A DNA stretch of 64,000 nucleotides, from positions 1 to 64,000 of the forward strand of contig NZ_JAMSHT010000001.1 in NCBI RefSeq assembly GCF_023805295.1, given 5' to 3'. This DNA is from Sphingomicrobium sediminis. GTDB taxonomy: Bacteria > Pseudomonadota > Alphaproteobacteria > Sphingomonadales > Sphingomonadaceae. Positions 9,286-18,280 of this stretch are shown here, piece by piece. Numbering within the stretch: the first letter of the stretch is position 1; every line of letters starts with the position of its first letter. The notes beneath the pieces are model-generated. The model was not told the DNA's origin. It saw only the letters and a program-made list of their open reading frames with translations, and ran no database searches. Both the position numbers and the translations under genes were made by a program.

Positions 9286-10299
9286 TCAGGAGGAGCCGCG
9301 CACCTTGAGTTCGACTGGCAGCAGAACACTTTCAGGGGCCGCGTCCTGGATCTTGGCGATCAGCGTGTCGACCAACGTCTCGGCGGCGCGGCGTGTGTCC
9401 TGCACGACGCTGGTGAGGGCCGGTTCGCTCATGCGCGCGGCGATCGTGTCGTCGAAACCGACCACGGACACATCGTCCGGGATTTTGAGGCCGCGTTCGG
9501 AAAGCAGCTTCATCGCGCCGATAGCGATGATGTCGGCGGCGCAAAAGATGGCATCGAACTCGACGCCTGAGTCAAGCAATCTCTCGCATGCATTGCGCCC
9601 GCTTTCGGCGGTCGCGATGGCGTCCTCGGCCGCAACGACCTCGTGACCTTCTTCTCCGAGCGCGCGCGAGAGGCCGAGATAGCGTTCGAGAAATTCCGGG
9701 GCGGTCTCATCACTGAGTCCGAGAAAGGCGACCTTGCTGCGACCACGGTCGAGCAGATGCTTGCCGACCAGATAACCGCCCTGGCCATTGTCCGAACCGA
9801 CAGTGGTGCCGATCTGCCCGGCTTCCGCAGCGCCCCAGCGCACGAAATGCGTGCCCTGCTGGACGAGTTGCTCGAGCCGTGGGCGGGCTTCCAGATAGTC
9901 GCCATAGCCGAGCAGCATGATGCCGTCGGCCTTGTGGCTGTCCTCATAATCGACGTGCCAGTCTTCGGAGAGCTGCTGGATCGAGATGAGGAGGTCGTAG
10001 CCCCGCGCCGAGGCGGCACGGGCGATCCCGCCAAGCATCGACAGGTAGAAGGGATTGATCAGCGTATCGTCGGGCGTCGGGTCCTCGAAGAAGAGCAATG
10101 CCAGTGTGTCCGACGTGCGCTTGCGCAGTCCGCTGGCATATTTGTCGACGGTGTAATTGAGCTTCTCGGCCGCCTCGACGACCTTGCGGCGAGTTTCCTC
10201 GGAAACCGACTTGTTGCCCGAAAGCGCACGCGAAACAGTAGGTTGGGACACGCCGGCCAAAGCGGCGATATCGAAACTGGTCGGTCGTCGGCCGGTCAT
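9286..10299 (-). CDS. LacI-family transcriptional regulator (maltodextrin regulon)
   Basis: A 337-residue LacI/GalR protein. The N-terminal helix-turn-helix is clear (FDIAALAGVSQPTVSRALSG, residues 9-28), followed by a hinge helix around YASGLRKR and a periplasmic-binding-protein-like effector domain (about 62-335) that ends with the family's typical AAETLVDTLIAKI segment. Placement between the importer and the TonB receptor, with copies of one palindrome on both sides, argues that it controls both, with maltose or a maltodextrin as effector. It is comparable to MalI/MalR regulators of caulobacters and sphingomonads. Whether it represses or activates cannot be read from the sequence. Confidence 0.9.
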   Translation of the reverse strand: MTGRRPTSFDIAALAGVSQPTVSRALSGNKSVSEETRRKVVEAAEKLNYTVDKYASGLRKRTSDTLALLFFEDPTPDDTLINPFYLSMLGGIARAASARGYDLLISIQQLSEDWHVDYEDSHKADGIMLLGYGDYLEARPRLEQLVQQGTHFVRWGAAEAGQIGTTVGSDNGQGGYLVGKHLLDRGRSKVAFLGLSDETAPEFLERYLGLSRALGEEGHEVVAAEDAIATAESGRNACERLLDSGVEFDAIFCAADIIAIGAMKLLSERGLKIPDDVSVVGFDDTIAARMSEPALTSVVQDTRRAAETLVDTLIAKIQDAAPESVLLPVELKVRGSS

Positions 10300-10344
10300 T
10301 CAAAAGCCCCAAAAACCGTTGCACCCAAGACACGATGTGGCCTT

Positions 10345-10356
10345 GCATACCTATGC
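10345..10356. promoter_or_regulatory. Candidate LacI-family operator 1 (regulator/receptor intergenic)
   Basis: GCATACCTATGC is palindromic apart from the central pair. Its centre is 22 bp (about two helical turns) from that of the site at 10367-10378, which would allow cooperative binding on one DNA face between the divergent regulator and receptor genes. Confidence 0.6.
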
Positions 10357-10366
10357 TAAGCACCCT

Positions 10367-10378
10367 GCATACGTATGT
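10367..10378. promoter_or_regulatory. Candidate LacI-family operator 2 (regulator/receptor intergenic)
   Basis: GCATACGTATGT contains the perfect 10-bp palindrome CATACGTATG with the central CG step favoured by LacI/GalR proteins. It lies about 100 bp before the receptor start and is the best of the three copies. Confidence 0.65.
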
Positions 10379-10475
10379 ATAGCGACTTTTGTCCGACATC
10401 CCGACAGCCTTGTAATCGATCCGTCATGCGCGAGAGCGCGGGGCGGGCAGGAGAGAAATTCAGGGGACAAAATCC

Positions 10476-13217
10476 ATGAAGAAATTGGGGACTACGACGC
10501 GTCTCGTCGCGACGAGCAGCTTCATTGCGCTCGGCATGGCCACGGCCGCGCCGGCTTTCGCGCAGGATGCGGGCCAGGACGAAGACGAACAGGCAACTGC
10601 CAATCCGAACGATCCGGATGATGAAGGCGAAGGCATTATCATTCGCGGCTTCCGCGCCGCGCTCGAAAGCGCTGTCGACACTAAGCGCAACGAAGAGCTG
10701 ATCGTCGAATCGGTCACCGCCGAAGATATCGGCAAGCTGCCCGACGCCTCGATCGGTGAATCGATCGCCCGCCTGCCGGGTATCACCTCGCAGCGCCTCA
10801 ACGGCCGCGCTAACGTCATCTCGATCCGCGGCATCGGCCCGGACTTCTCGCAGACCACGCTGAATGGCCGCGAGCAGACCACGACGGGCGACACCCGCGC
10901 CGTCGAGTTCGACCAATATCCTTCGGAAATCGTCAGCCAGGTCGTCGTCTTCAAATCGCCCTCGGCCAACCTCGTCGGCCAAGGCCTTATCGGTACCATC
11001 GACATCCGCACGATCCGCCCGCTCGATTATGGTGAGCAGGTCCTCGCCGTCGGTGGCCGTGTTTCCTATGCCGATTTGGGTTCGCTCAATGCGGGTTCGA
11101 CCGACACCGGCTATCGCGCCAACGCGACCTATGTCGACCAGTTTGCAGACGACCTGATCGGCGTCGCGCTGGCGGCATCCTATGTCGACGAGCCCTACCA
11201 AAACCAAGAATTCAACGCCTGGGGCTATGCCGGCGGCGGCACGGCGGACAGCCCGCGTGTCATCGGCGGTTCGAAGAGCTTCGTGACCTCGACCCAGCTC
11301 AAGCGCTTCGGCGTCATGGGCACGGTGCAAGCGCGCGCCAACAATGACGTGATGCTGACCCTCGACGGCTTCTACACGAAATTCGACGACGACCAGTCCA
11401 AGCGCGGCATCGAGCTTCCGCTCGGCTTTGGCGCGTTCGGCACCGGCACGACCATCGGCAACGTCTCGGACGGTTTTGCCGACAGCGGTACCTTTACCAA
11501 CGTGCGCGGCGTCATCCGTAACGACGTCTTCCAGCGCGAAGCCGATCTCTACAGCTTCGGCTTCAACGTCGACTGGGATCCGGGCACGGGCTGGAAAGGC
11601 TTCCTCGACCTCTCTCACTCGCGCACCGAGCGCAACGAACTGTCGATCGAAAGCTATGCCGGTACCGGCTTCAACGGTGACGATACTGGCGACGGCGCCT
11701 CGGTAGACATCGGCTTCCAGTCGGGCGAGACGGGCACCGTTTTCAGCCCCAATTTCGACTATTCGGATCCGAACCAGATCTTCCTCACCGACCCGCTCGG
11801 CTGGGGTGGCGGCACCGTGCCGCAGGCCGGTTATTACAATAACCGCATCGTGGTCGACGACTTGGAGCAGTATCGCGCCGAACTCGAGCGCGAGTTCGAC
11901 AACAGCTTCATCCGTTCGGTCCAGTTGGGTGTGAACATCACCGACCGCGTGAAGACGCTGACGCCGGATGAATCTCTGGTCCGCCTGCCTGATGGCGAAA
12001 CGGCGATCCCGATCCCGTCCAGCTATATCGAAGGCTCGACCGACCTTACCTATCTCGGTCTCGGCCCGATCCTGAGCTACGATCCGCGTGGCCTCATCGA
12101 GGATGGTGTCTACGTCCTTGAAGCCAACAATGTGCAGGACGTCCTCCAGAAGGCCTTCAAGGTCAACGAGGCGATCTACACCGGCTACCTGATGGCCAAT
12201 ATCGACAGCACGATCGGTGCGGGCGACCTTACCGGTAATATCGGTATCCAGGTCGTCAATTCGGACCAGTCGTCTAGCGGCCAGGCCTTCCCCAACGGGG
12301 TGCCGACGCCGGTCACCGCAGGCGACAATTACTGGCACTACCTGCCGAGCATGAACCTGTCCTACCGCATGCCGAGCGACACGATCATTCGTCTTGCGGT
12401 GCGCAAGGAAATGCAGCGTCCGCGTCTCGACGACATGCGCGTCGCGATCGGTTACGGCATCGACGTGTCGAGTGGTACGCCGGTCATTTCGGGCGGCGGC
12501 GGTAATCCGCGCCTGCGTCCGTATGAAGCCAACTCGATCGACTTCAACGTCGAGCAATATTTCGGTGACGGTGCCGGCTATGTCGCGCTGCAGCTCTACT
12601 ACAAGGACATCCAGGAGTTCATCCAGGGTCGTCGTGAGCTGTTCGACTATACCGGCTTCCCGCTGCCTGAAAATGCGATCCAGCCGCCGAGCCTGATCGG
12701 CTTCCTCGATGCCCCGACCAATGTCGAAGGCGGCGAACTTTATGGTGCCGAAATTGCGGCGACCATTCCGTTCGACATCTTCACCCCGGTCCTGTCGGGC
12801 TTTGGTGTCACCGGCGGTGTCGGCTACACCAAGACCGAGATCGTCGACGGTGACAATGTCGGTTCGATCCCCGGCTATTCGGAATGGGTCGCCAACGGCA
12901 CGGTCTTCTTCGAGCAGGGTGGCTTCAACGCCCGCGCCAGCGCGCGCTATCGTTCGAGCTTCCTTGGCGATTTCGTGGGCTTCGGCGGTTCGCCGACGCG
13001 CCGCCTGGCGCTGGGCGAAACGATCGTCGATGCGCAGATCGGGTATGATTTCCCCGAAAACAGCGCATTGGGCGGCCTGTCTCTCTACCTTCAGGGTCAG
13101 AACCTGACGGACGAGCGCTTCGCCTCGATCGCCGTGTCGGAAGACCCGCGCACTGTTGTCGACTATCAAATTTATGGGCGCCGTTTCCTGGCCGGCTTCA
13201 CCTATAAGTTCCAATAG
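10476..13217 (+). CDS. TonB-dependent receptor, maltodextrin-type
   Basis: A 913-residue outer-membrane receptor. It has a signal peptide (LVATSSFIALGMATAAPAFA), an acidic linker, a plug domain from about 50 to 190 (GFRAALESAVDTKRN, DIGKLPDASIGESIARLPGI, VISIRGIGPDFSQTTLNGRE), and a long beta-barrel ending in the aromatic/amide tail AGFTYKFQ. The plug form is that of carbohydrate-type receptors of caulobacters and sphingomonads, comparable to MalA. Neighbouring amylase, glucosidase, GH97 and importer genes point to maltodextrins or starch fragments as ligand. Two probable operators lie upstream, and a hairpin terminator follows at 13227, so it may be transcribed more than the genes behind it. 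The long open frame on the opposite strand is a shadow. Confidence 0.92.
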   Translation: MKKLGTTTRLVATSSFIALGMATAAPAFAQDAGQDEDEQATANPNDPDDEGEGIIIRGFRAALESAVDTKRNEELIVESVTAEDIGKLPDASIGESIARLPGITSQRLNGRANVISIRGIGPDFSQTTLNGREQTTTGDTRAVEFDQYPSEIVSQVVVFKSPSANLVGQGLIGTIDIRTIRPLDYGEQVLAVGGRVSYADLGSLNAGSTDTGYRANATYVDQFADDLIGVALAASYVDEPYQNQEFNAWGYAGGGTADSPRVIGGSKSFVTSTQLKRFGVMGTVQARANNDVMLTLDGFYTKFDDDQSKRGIELPLGFGAFGTGTTIGNVSDGFADSGTFTNVRGVIRNDVFQREADLYSFGFNVDWDPGTGWKGFLDLSHSRTERNELSIESYAGTGFNGDDTGDGASVDIGFQSGETGTVFSPNFDYSDPNQIFLTDPLGWGGGTVPQAGYYNNRIVVDDLEQYRAELEREFDNSFIRSVQLGVNITDRVKTLTPDESLVRLPDGETAIPIPSSYIEGSTDLTYLGLGPILSYDPRGLIEDGVYVLEANNVQDVLQKAFKVNEAIYTGYLMANIDSTIGAGDLTGNIGIQVVNSDQSSSGQAFPNGVPTPVTAGDNYWHYLPSMNLSYRMPSDTIIRLAVRKEMQRPRLDDMRVAIGYGIDVSSGTPVISGGGGNPRLRPYEANSIDFNVEQYFGDGAGYVALQLYYKDIQEFIQGRRELFDYTGFPLPENAIQPPSLIGFLDAPTNVEGGELYGAEIAATIPFDIFTPVLSGFGVTGGVGYTKTEIVDGDNVGSIPGYSEWVANGTVFFEQGGFNARASARYRSSFLGDFVGFGGSPTRRLALGETIVDAQIGYDFPENSALGGLSLYLQGQNLTDERFASIAVSEDPRTVVDYQIYGRRFLAGFTYKFQ

Positions 13218-13226
13218 TCGATAGAA

Positions 13227-13274
13227 GGCCGCGGGTCCGGGTGTCCCCTGACGCCCGTACCCGCGGCCTATTTT
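13227..13274 (+). terminator. Hairpin terminator or attenuator after the receptor gene
   Basis: GGCCGCGGGT (13227-13236) pairs with ACCCGCGGCC (13259-13268); CGGG/CCCG extends the stem across a one-base bulge on each side, and TATTTT follows. The halogenase starts 24 bases later with no other promoter evident, so partial read-through giving more receptor than enzymes is likely. Confidence 0.7.
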
Positions 13275-13297
13275 CTTCAAGAGGGAGGCGGCTCTAG

Positions 13298-14803
13298 GTG
13301 GCAGGCGCTGCGCCTATCCAGATCGTGATCGCCGGCGGTGGAACGGCCGGATGGATGGCTGCAGCCGCATTGCAGCGCTTCATCGGACCTGCCGCCCGCG
13401 TGACACTCGTCGAATCCGACGCCATCGGCACGGTCGGTGTCGGCGAGGCCACGATCCCGCAAATCCGCAATTTCAACGGCTTCCTGGGCTTCGACGAGGC
13501 CGAGTTCCTTCGCGAAACCAAGGGCTCGATCAAGCTCGGCATCGAATTTGTCGGCTGGCACGATCCCGGCACGGCCTACATGCACGCTTTCGGCATTTCG
13601 GGACGCGCCTTCGGGATCGCCCCGTTCCGCCATGCTTATGTCCGCGCCAAGTCCGAGGGCTATCCGCGCGATTTCGGCGCCTTCAGCTTCAACGAGACCG
13701 CTGCCCGCGCCGGCAAATATCATCCGGAGGCCGGTGGCGGCGCCATTCCGGGCCTCGTTCATGCCTATCATTTCGATGCCGGGCTCTATGCCGCCTTCCT
13801 GCGGCGCTTTGCCGAGGGGCTGGGCGTCGAGCGTGTCGAGGGCACCATCAAGACGGTCGACCGCAACGGCGAAAGCGGCGATGTCACTGCGATCGAGCTT
13901 GAGGCAGGGCGCCGCATCGAGGGCGATCTCTTCATCGATTGCACCGGCTTCCGCTCGCTGCTGCTCGGCCGCGCGCTGGGCGTCGGGTATGAGGACTGGA
14001 CCCGCTGGCTGCCTTGCGACCGGGCCGTTGCCGTGCCCTGCGCACGCAGCGAGGCCTTCCGCCCCTATACCCAGTCGATCGCGCGCAAAGCCGGCTGGCA
14101 ATGGCGCATCCCGCTGCAGCACCGCACCGGTAACGGACATGTCTTTTCGTCCGACCATCTATCCGAAGACGAAGCGACGCAAATGCTGCTCGACAATCTC
14201 GACGGCGAGGCGCTGGACGAACCGCGTACCATCAAGTTCAAGACGGGGCGCCGCGGGGCTGCCTGGTCGCACAATGTCGTCGCGCTCGGCCTTTCGGCCG
14301 GCTTCATGGAGCCGCTGGAATCGACGTCGATCCATCTCATCCAGTCGGGCATCCAGCGCTTGCTCGACTTCTTCCCGTCGCGGCGCGGCGATGCGGAGGC
14401 GTCGCGTCGGCAATATAATGCGCTGACCGATTTCGAATGGGCGCGGATCCGCGACTTCCTGATCGGTCACTACAAGTTAAATGCGCGCGAGGGCGACCCC
14501 TTCTGGGACGCCTGCCGCGACATGACCATTCCCGATACGCTCGCCGAAAAGATCGCGCTGTTCGAGGAAACCGGCGCGATCCACCGCGAGCATGAGGAAT
14601 TGTTCACCGAAGAAGGCTGGCAGCAATTGCTGCTGGGGCAGGGGGTAATGCCGCAAAGCTGGCATCCCGCCGTCGATGCGGTCCCGCATCGCGACCTGCA
14701 CGGACTGCTCGACACGATTGCCGGCGCGTTCGATGCGCGCGCGGCCAAGTTGCCGGGCCATGACGAATATATCGCCTCGTTGGGCGGAAGGGAGGCTGCG
14801 TAA
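13298..14803 (+). CDS. Flavin-dependent (tryptophan) halogenase family protein, copy 1
   Basis: A 501-residue protein with every hallmark of flavin-dependent halogenases: FAD loop GGGTAGWMA at 13-21, catalytic lysine Lys79 in SIKLGIEF, WQWRIP at 267-272, and the active-site Glu341 in EPLESTS. It should use FADH2, O2 and halide to form hypohalous acid that is relayed through Lys79. The substrate is unknown, and tryptophan is only the family name; relatives sit beside TonB receptors in caulobacters, xanthomonads and sphingomonads. The start is GTG 13298, close to the preceding terminator. Its stop overlaps the next gene's ATG (TAATG at 14801). A second, clearly divergent copy lies at 20351. Confidence 0.9.
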   Translation: MAGAAPIQIVIAGGGTAGWMAAAALQRFIGPAARVTLVESDAIGTVGVGEATIPQIRNFNGFLGFDEAEFLRETKGSIKLGIEFVGWHDPGTAYMHAFGISGRAFGIAPFRHAYVRAKSEGYPRDFGAFSFNETAARAGKYHPEAGGGAIPGLVHAYHFDAGLYAAFLRRFAEGLGVERVEGTIKTVDRNGESGDVTAIELEAGRRIEGDLFIDCTGFRSLLLGRALGVGYEDWTRWLPCDRAVAVPCARSEAFRPYTQSIARKAGWQWRIPLQHRTGNGHVFSSDHLSEDEATQMLLDNLDGEALDEPRTIKFKTGRRGAAWSHNVVALGLSAGFMEPLESTSIHLIQSGIQRLLDFFPSRRGDAEASRRQYNALTDFEWARIRDFLIGHYKLNAREGDPFWDACRDMTIPDTLAEKIALFEETGAIHREHEELFTEEGWQQLLLGQGVMPQSWHPAVDAVPHRDLHGLLDTIAGAFDARAAKLPGHDEYIASLGGREAA

Positions 14804-16635
14804 TGTTCAACCGATTGATGATGGTGCTCTCGCTCGGCACCGCGACGGCCTGCCATGCCGCGCCTGCGCCCGAGACCGCATCGCGTGCCGCCCCCGCGGC
14901 GACCGCCACTTATCTCGACCGACTGCCGCAGGAAGAAGTCGTCTATTTCGTCCTGCCCGACCGGTTCGAAAATGGCGATCCGTCGAATGATACCGGGGGG
15001 CTCAGCGGTGGTCCGCTCGATCATGGCTTCGACCCCACCCACAAAGGTTTTTACAACGGCGGCGATCTCAAGGGCCTGACGGAACGGCTCGATTATCTCG
15101 AGGAGATGGGGATAACCGCCATCTGGTTCGCGCCTATTTTCAAGAACAAGCCGGTGCAGGGCCCCCCGGGCCTCGAAAGCGCGGGGTATCACGGATATTG
15201 GGTGACGGACTTCACCTCGATCGACCCGCATTTCGGGACCAATGAGGAATTCAAGGCCTTCGTCGAGGCAGCGCATGCGCGCGGGATGAAGGTCTACATG
15301 GACATCATCACCAACCACACGGCCGACGTCATCAAGTACAGCAATGGCGGCGACTATAGCTATCGCAGCCTCGCCGATTATCCCTATTCGACCCGCGGCG
15401 ATGCAAACGGTCCGCGGATAAACGAGGGCTTTCTCGGCGACACTGTTCGCACGGCCGAGAATTTCGACAAGCTGACCGACCCCAATTACGCTTATGATGT
15501 GATGATCCCGGAGGCCGAGCAGGGCATCAAGGTGCCGGGCTGGCTCAACGACCCCATTTACTATCACAATCGGGGCGACACGACGTTCGAGGGCGAGAAT
15601 TCGCTCTATGGCGATTTCGTCGGGCTCGACGACTTATTCACCGAGCATCCGCGCGTCGTCGACGGCATGATCGAGATTTTCGGCGACTGGATAGAGGATT
15701 ATCGCGTCGATGGTTTCCGTATCGATACGGCGCGGCATGTGAACAATGAATTCTGGCAGCAATTCCTGCCCGCCATGGAGGCGCGTGCCGAAGCAGCCGG
15801 CATCCCTAATTTCCATGTATTTGGCGAGGTCTTCGTAGAGAAGCCCGATGCCGGGTATCTCGCACGCTATACGCATATGGCGGATTTCCCGGCCCTGCTC
15901 GATTTCGCCTTTGCCGCGGCCGCGCTGGAGACGATCGGCAAGGGCGAGGGCACGGATGTGTGGGCACGTCTTTTCGAGGACGATGTCCTGTATGAGGGCG
16001 GCTACGACACGGCGATTACGTTGCCGACATTCCTCGGTAATCACGATCTCGGCCGCTTCTCTGGGATGGTGAAGGCCGCCAATCCGGACATTTCAAACGA
16101 CGAATTGCTGGCGCGCACGCGGCTGGCCCATGCTATGCTGATGACGTTGCGCGGTTCGCCGGTCATTTATTCCGGCGACGAGCAGGGGTTCGTGTCGGAC
16201 GGCAATGACCAGCTGGCCCGGGAAACGTTATTTCCGAGCCGGGTCGAGGTGTACAATGACAATGACCTGATGGGCACCGACGCAACGACCGCCGAGGCCA
16301 ATTTTGACCAGCAGCACCCGCTTTATGTCGAGCTCCGCAACCTTGCCGCGATCCGAAAAGCCAATGCCGCTCTAAGCAAGGGCCGGCAGGTGACGCGCGG
16401 ATACGGGACCGAGCCGGGCCTGTTTGCCGCTTCGCGCATCGATCCGGTCAGCGGGACGGAGATCCTGCTTCTATTCAACACGTCGGGTGAGGCCATTCGC
16501 GGCAATGTGCTGGTCGATGTCGCGAGCACGGAGTTTCGCGCGCTTTCCGGCAATTGTGCGACCAATGTCACTGCGCCCGGCAGCCTGGCTTACGAACTGG
16601 CACCCTTCGATTATGCGATTTGCGAGGCACAATGA
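14803..16635 (+). CDS. Secreted GH13 alpha-amylase family enzyme
   Basis: A 610-residue glycoside hydrolase of family 13. The N-terminus is a signal peptide with a lipobox-like TATAC before AAPAPE, so it may be an outer-membrane or periplasmic lipoprotein. The (beta/alpha)8 catalytic motifs are present: DGFRIDTARH (nucleophile Asp308), VFGEVF (acid/base Glu342) and LGNHDLGRF (Asp415). It probably cuts starch or maltodextrin outside the cytosol, feeding the receptor and importer. Start and stop overlap its neighbours (TAATG, ATGA), placing it firmly in the operon. Confidence 0.9.
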   Translation: MFNRLMMVLSLGTATACHAAPAPETASRAAPAATATYLDRLPQEEVVYFVLPDRFENGDPSNDTGGLSGGPLDHGFDPTHKGFYNGGDLKGLTERLDYLEEMGITAIWFAPIFKNKPVQGPPGLESAGYHGYWVTDFTSIDPHFGTNEEFKAFVEAAHARGMKVYMDIITNHTADVIKYSNGGDYSYRSLADYPYSTRGDANGPRINEGFLGDTVRTAENFDKLTDPNYAYDVMIPEAEQGIKVPGWLNDPIYYHNRGDTTFEGENSLYGDFVGLDDLFTEHPRVVDGMIEIFGDWIEDYRVDGFRIDTARHVNNEFWQQFLPAMEARAEAAGIPNFHVFGEVFVEKPDAGYLARYTHMADFPALLDFAFAAAALETIGKGEGTDVWARLFEDDVLYEGGYDTAITLPTFLGNHDLGRFSGMVKAANPDISNDELLARTRLAHAMLMTLRGSPVIYSGDEQGFVSDGNDQLARETLFPSRVEVYNDNDLMGTDATTAEANFDQQHPLYVELRNLAAIRKANAALSKGRQVTRGYGTEPGLFAASRIDPVSGTEILLLFNTSGEAIRGNVLVDVASTEFRALSGNCATNVTAPGSLAYELAPFDYAICEAQ

Positions 16636-18275
16636 GCCTGACCGACCTCATCAAGCGAAACGAGAGCGCGCCGCGCGAGGGCGTCGATGACGGCCAGCCC
16701 TGGTGGAAGGGCGCGGTAATCTACCAGATCTATCCGCGCAGCTTCGCGGATTCCAACGATGACGGGATCGGCGACCTTCCCGGTATCACGCAGCGGCTCG
16801 ACCATGTCGCGCGACTGGGCGCGGACGCGATCTGGATCAGCCCATTTTTCACCTCGCCCATGCTCGATTTCGGCTATGACGTGGCTGAATTCCGCAATGT
16901 CGATCCGATCTTCGGGACACTCGAGGATTTCGACGCGCTGGTCGAGAAAGCGCATGGCCTTGGTATCAAGGTCATCATCGACCAGGTCTGGTCGCACAGC
17001 TCGGACCAGCATCGCTGGTTCGAGGAAAGCCGCCAAAGCCGGAACAATCCGAAGGCCGACTGGTATGTCTGGGCCGATCCCAAGCCCGATGGCACGCCGC
17101 CCAATAATTGGCAGAGCATCTTTGGTGGTCCGGCCTGGACGTGGGACAGCCGCCGCGGCCAATATTATTTCCACAATTTCCTGAAACAGCAGCCCGACCT
17201 CAACCTGCATAGCGAGGCGGTGCGCGACGAGATCATCGCGGTGGCGCGTTTCTGGCTGGAGCGGGGCGTCGACGGCTTTCGCATCGATGCGGTGACGCAC
17301 ATGTTCCACGATGCCGCGCTTACCGACAATCCGCCGGCCAAGAACCCCGACAAGTTCAAGGCGCGCAGCCACGACTTCCAGGACAATATCTACAACCAGG
17401 CGGGGCCGGGCACCTTCCGCTTCGTGCATCGCCTGCGCGAACTGATGGACGAATATGGCGCCATATTCTCGGTCGCCGAAATCGGCGGCGAGGACACGCA
17501 CGAATTCCAGCACAAGCTGACCGAGGGCGAGGAAAAGCTGAACAGCGTCTATGGCTTCGACTTCCTTTACGCGCAACAATTGACGCCCCAGGTCGTGTGC
17601 GATGCACTCGGGCGCTGGCCGGGTTCGGATGGCGAAGGCTGGCCGACCTGGGCGTTCGAAAATCATGATGCGCCGCGCGCTGTGTCGCGCTGGACCACGC
17701 CCGAACATGCCGAAGCATTCAACCGCATGAAGCTGATGCTGTTCAGCGCGCTGCGCGGCAATATCATCATCTACCAGGGCGAGGAGCTCGGCCTGACGCA
17801 GGTCGATATCCCCTACGAGCGACTGCAGGACCCCGAGGCGATCGCCAATTGGCCGAAGACGCTGTCGCGCGACGGCGTGCGCACGCCCATTCCGTGGGAA
17901 AAAGATGCGACGCAGGCCGGCTTTTCGGGCGTCGAGCCCTGGCTTCCGATCGGTCCCGACCATCCTGCCATGGCGGTCGACCAGCAGGAGGGCAAGCGCG
18001 GCTCGCTGCTCGAATGGACCAAGAAGGTGATTGCGCTGCGCAAGGACCATCCCGCCATTCGCCATGGCGAGATGAGCGAATGCCATGCTCAGGACAGCAT
18101 CATCTGCTTCACCCGCAGCGCGCACGGCGAGAAGCTGCTCTGCGCCTTCAATACTGGTGAGGGGGAGGCCGCCTTCTCCCTGCCCGAGGGTGCGACCCCC
18201 GTGCTCGAATGCGGTGAAGTCGGAGCCGACCGATTGGGCCCGTTCGCCGCCATCATTGCCAGCCTCCCGGAGTAG
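16632..18275 (+). CDS. GH13 alpha-glucosidase (cytoplasmic)
   Basis: A 547-residue family GH13 enzyme without signal peptide, of the oligo-1,6-/alpha-1,4-glucosidase type (opening WWKGAVIYQIYPRSFADSNDDGIGDL). Catalytic residues are visible: Asp219 in GFRIDAV, Glu283 in SVAEIGGE, Asp346 in ENHDAPR. It should release glucose from imported maltose and maltodextrins. I start it at ATG 16632, which overlaps the previous stop (ATGA); the frame is open upstream but only within the amylase gene. The glucose made is the natural substrate of the glucokinase at 25777. Confidence 0.92.
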   Translation: MSLTDLIKRNESAPREGVDDGQPWWKGAVIYQIYPRSFADSNDDGIGDLPGITQRLDHVARLGADAIWISPFFTSPMLDFGYDVAEFRNVDPIFGTLEDFDALVEKAHGLGIKVIIDQVWSHSSDQHRWFEESRQSRNNPKADWYVWADPKPDGTPPNNWQSIFGGPAWTWDSRRGQYYFHNFLKQQPDLNLHSEAVRDEIIAVARFWLERGVDGFRIDAVTHMFHDAALTDNPPAKNPDKFKARSHDFQDNIYNQAGPGTFRFVHRLRELMDEYGAIFSVAEIGGEDTHEFQHKLTEGEEKLNSVYGFDFLYAQQLTPQVVCDALGRWPGSDGEGWPTWAFENHDAPRAVSRWTTPEHAEAFNRMKLMLFSALRGNIIIYQGEELGLTQVDIPYERLQDPEAIANWPKTLSRDGVRTPIPWEKDATQAGFSGVEPWLPIGPDHPAMAVDQQEGKRGSLLEWTKKVIALRKDHPAIRHGEMSECHAQDSIICFTRSAHGEKLLCAFNTGEGEAAFSLPEGATPVLECGEVGADRLGPFAAIIASLPE

Positions 18276-18280
18276 GAATT

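Noticed and set aside
10356..13280. A 974-codon open frame on the minus strand across the TonB receptor gene
   Set aside because: It mirrors the receptor codon by codon, has Arg/Val/Asp-heavy composition, no domain and no ribosome site. High GC at third positions makes such shadows common here.
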